NCBI GenBank assembly: GCA_029857975.1
Contig: JAOUFX010000222.1
Location: 1 to 5,998 of the forward strand
From: Deltaproteobacteria bacterium
Lineage (GTDB): Bacteria > Desulfobacterota > SM23-61
Direction: 5' to 3'
Length of the DNA: 5,998 nucleotides
The position numbers and the translations under genes are program-made. The notes beneath the pieces were generated by a model. It was not told where the DNA came from and made no database searches. It saw only the letters and a program-made list of their open reading frames with translations. This document shows, piece after piece, positions 4,634 through 5,998 of the stretch. Every line of letters starts with the position of its first letter. Within the stretch, counting starts at the first letter, position 1.

Positions 4634-5689
4634 ATGGGGATTTTTGACAAGAAAGAAGTAATCGGCCTAGACATTGGGTCAAGTTCCATCAAGGCAGTGG
4701 AGTTAGAATTGGGAAAGAAAACCCCGAAACTGAAACATTTCGGGATGATTCCCCTTCCTCCGGAAGCCATCGTGGATGGCGCTTTTATGGACTCGGCTAG
4801 CATTGTGGAATCGATTCGGAGCTTAATCGAAGGATTGAAGGTCAAAACAAAAAATGTGGCTGTTTCGATATCCGGGCATTCGGTGATCATTAAAAAAATT
4901 AATGTCGCTATCATGTCCGAAGTACAGCTGGAAGAGTCTATTAAATGGGAGGCGGAACAGTATATCCCCTTTGACATCGAAGACGTAAACTTAGACTTCC
5001 AGATTTTGGATGAACCCGCCGGGCAGGATCAGATGGCTGTCCTTTTGGTGGCGGCCAAAAAAGATATGATTAACGACTATACTGCGGTCATCGAGGAAGC
5101 GGGTCTTCGCCCCGTAATTGTGGATGTAGATTCTTTCGCTATCGAAAACGCCTACAACTTGAACTATGAATCTCCGGAGGAAGAAGTTGTGGCCTTGGTC
5201 AACATCGGGGCAGGCGTTATGAACATCAATATTCTGAAGGGGGGAACTTCAGCGTTCACCCGCGACATTTCCATCGGGGGGAGGCAAATTACCGAAGAAA
5301 TTCAAAAACGGCTGAAGATGACCTACGAGGAAGCCGAAGCCCTGAAGGTAAAAGAAAGAGATTCCGGGGCTCAAGGTGTGGAAGTAGAAAAAATCGTCCA
5401 GGAGACAGCCGAACAGCTAGCCACTGAAGTTCGAAGATCCTTAGAGTTTTATGCCGCCTCCACTTCGGGGGGGGAGATTAAAAAAGTTTTTCTTAGCGGG
5501 GGATGCGCCAAAATTCAGATGCTTCCTCAATTGATTGAAGAGCGTATCGGAACACCGGTGGAAGTTTTCAACCCCTTTATACAAATCGACTGTAACCCAG
5601 AAGCATTTGACCCAGAGTACATTAAACAAATCGCTCCTTTAACAGCTGTCGGAGTGGGATTAGCTTTAAGGAGAGAGGGCTTAAAATGA
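4634..5689 (+). CDS. pilM: Type IV pilus assembly ATPase-fold protein PilM
   Basis: PilM is a cytoplasmic actin/FtsA-like protein that binds the N-terminal tail of PilN and links the inner-membrane alignment complex (PilN, PilO, PilP) to the pilus motors. The protein has 351 residues, the usual length. It opens with the phosphate-1 motif VIGLDIGSSSIKAVEL (9-24). Phosphate-2 is VNIGAGVMNINI (from 189), followed by FTRDISIGGRQITEEIQ, and the adenosine motif is LSGGCAK (287-293). An SHS2-like insert region lies around residues 60-160 (VAVSISGHSVIIKKI, EESIKWEAEQYIPFDIED). C291 occupies a position where G is common. The gene starts 6 bases after the exported protein gene and overlaps pilN by ATGA, so it is part of one operon. 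Identification is secure. Confidence 0.97.
   Translation: MGIFDKKEVIGLDIGSSSIKAVELELGKKTPKLKHFGMIPLPPEAIVDGAFMDSASIVESIRSLIEGLKVKTKNVAVSISGHSVIIKKINVAIMSEVQLEESIKWEAEQYIPFDIEDVNLDFQILDEPAGQDQMAVLLVAAKKDMINDYTAVIEEAGLRPVIVDVDSFAIENAYNLNYESPEEEVVALVNIGAGVMNINILKGGTSAFTRDISIGGRQITEEIQKRLKMTYEEAEALKVKERDSGAQGVEVEKIVQETAEQLATEVRRSLEFYAASTSGGEIKKVFLSGGCAKIQMLPQLIEERIGTPVEVFNPFIQIDCNPEAFDPEYIKQIAPLTAVGVGLALRREGLK
5668..5673 (+). promoter_or_regulatory. Ribosome-binding sequence of pilN
   Basis: AAGGAG lies 12 bases before the pilN ATG at 5686; the purine run continues to 5679 (GAGAGGG), offering a closer alternative pairing. It sits within the end of pilM. Confidence 0.5.
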
Positions 5690-5998
5690 TTCGCATCAAT
5701 CTGCTGCCGGTCCGAGCATTAAAGAAGAAGGAAACTACCCGGCAGATGCTATCGGTCTTTTTTCTGTCCGTGGGCGGTGTGGTTCTGATCACCCTTTTCT
5801 TTCATATCTCTATTACCAGTCGACTTAACAAAGTAGAAGACCAAATAACCGTCTATAATGAGGAAATCAAACAACTGAAAATTGATACCAAAGATGTAAA
5901 TAAATTTAAAGCGGAGAAAGAAGACCTTCAGAGACGCTTGAATATTATTTATACATTACAACGAGCCAAAACAGGTCCTGTGCGCGTGCTGGATGATT
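5686..5998 (+). CDS. pilN: Type IV pilus inner-membrane protein PilN, N-terminal 104 residues (3' end outside window)
   Basis: PilN is a bitopic inner-membrane protein of the pilus alignment complex; its cytoplasmic tail docks into PilM and its periplasmic part pairs with PilO. The tail here is MIRINLLPVRALKKK, containing the INLLP motif (residues 4-8) known to bind PilM. One membrane segment spans about residues 21-43. A charged, heptad-like periplasmic helix follows (about 46-85), with KVEDQI, EEIKQLK and KAEKEDLQRRL. The frame is open to the last base, so roughly half the usual 180-200 residues is visible. The ATG overlaps the pilM stop (ATGA). pilO, pilP and pilQ would be expected next but are outside the window. 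Confidence 0.95.
   Translation, partial: MIRINLLPVRALKKKETTRQMLSVFFLSVGGVVLITLFFHISITSRLNKVEDQITVYNEEIKQLKIDTKDVNKFKAEKEDLQRRLNIIYTLQRAKTGPVRVLDD

Overview
The window reads as an ordinary chromosomal segment of a Gram-negative bacterium, most likely a Desulfobacterota (Deltaproteobacteria) member or a close relative. The grounds are a FeoB with the GLGCDTMA gate motif, a DtxR-type regulator ending in a FeoA-like domain, an FtsB-like divisome protein, and a PilM-PilN type IV pilus operon preceded by a small Cro/CI-type regulator. The lineage is an inference from protein style, not from any marker gene. All genes lie on the + strand. Both ends cut through genes: feoB at the left and pilN at the right.

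Region 1 (1-2436) is the end of a ferrous iron uptake operon. FeoB, entering at the end of its G domain, overlaps by 4 bases a 70-residue protein with eight cysteines. That gene overlaps by 14 bases a DtxR/IdeR-like metalloregulator with an intact Cys-Glu-His metal site and an extra cysteine cluster. The tight overlaps suggest co-translation of the iron channel, a cysteine-rich accessory protein and an iron-sensing regulator.

Region 2 (2437-2801) is a separate unit. An AT-rich gap (about 13% G+C) holds a good sigma-70 promoter (TTTACA-N17-TATGAT), with a perfect 16-base palindrome lying over its -10 box. It drives a 97-residue FtsB/DivIC-type division protein that has no visible Shine-Dalgarno sequence.

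Region 3 (2802-3224) is about 420 bases without a convincing gene. It is extremely AT-rich, falling to 14% G+C over 3001-3140. It holds several inverted repeats, two weak promoter-like elements and a strong orphan Shine-Dalgarno sequence with no start codon behind it.

Region 4 (3225-5998) is the start of a type IV pilus assembly operon. A 65-residue helix-turn-helix regulator overlaps by 4 bases (ATGA) a 402-residue exported protein with a CsgG/FlgO-like N-terminal half and an unrecognised C-terminal half. Six bases later comes pilM, which overlaps pilN by ATGA. PilM is the cytoplasmic actin-like platform that binds the N-terminal INLLP peptide of PilN, and both key motifs are visible. The least explained part of the window is the regulator plus CsgG/FlgO-like pair coupled to pilM. 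I see no mobile element, CRISPR array, tRNA or rRNA, and no clear evidence of a wholly new system.
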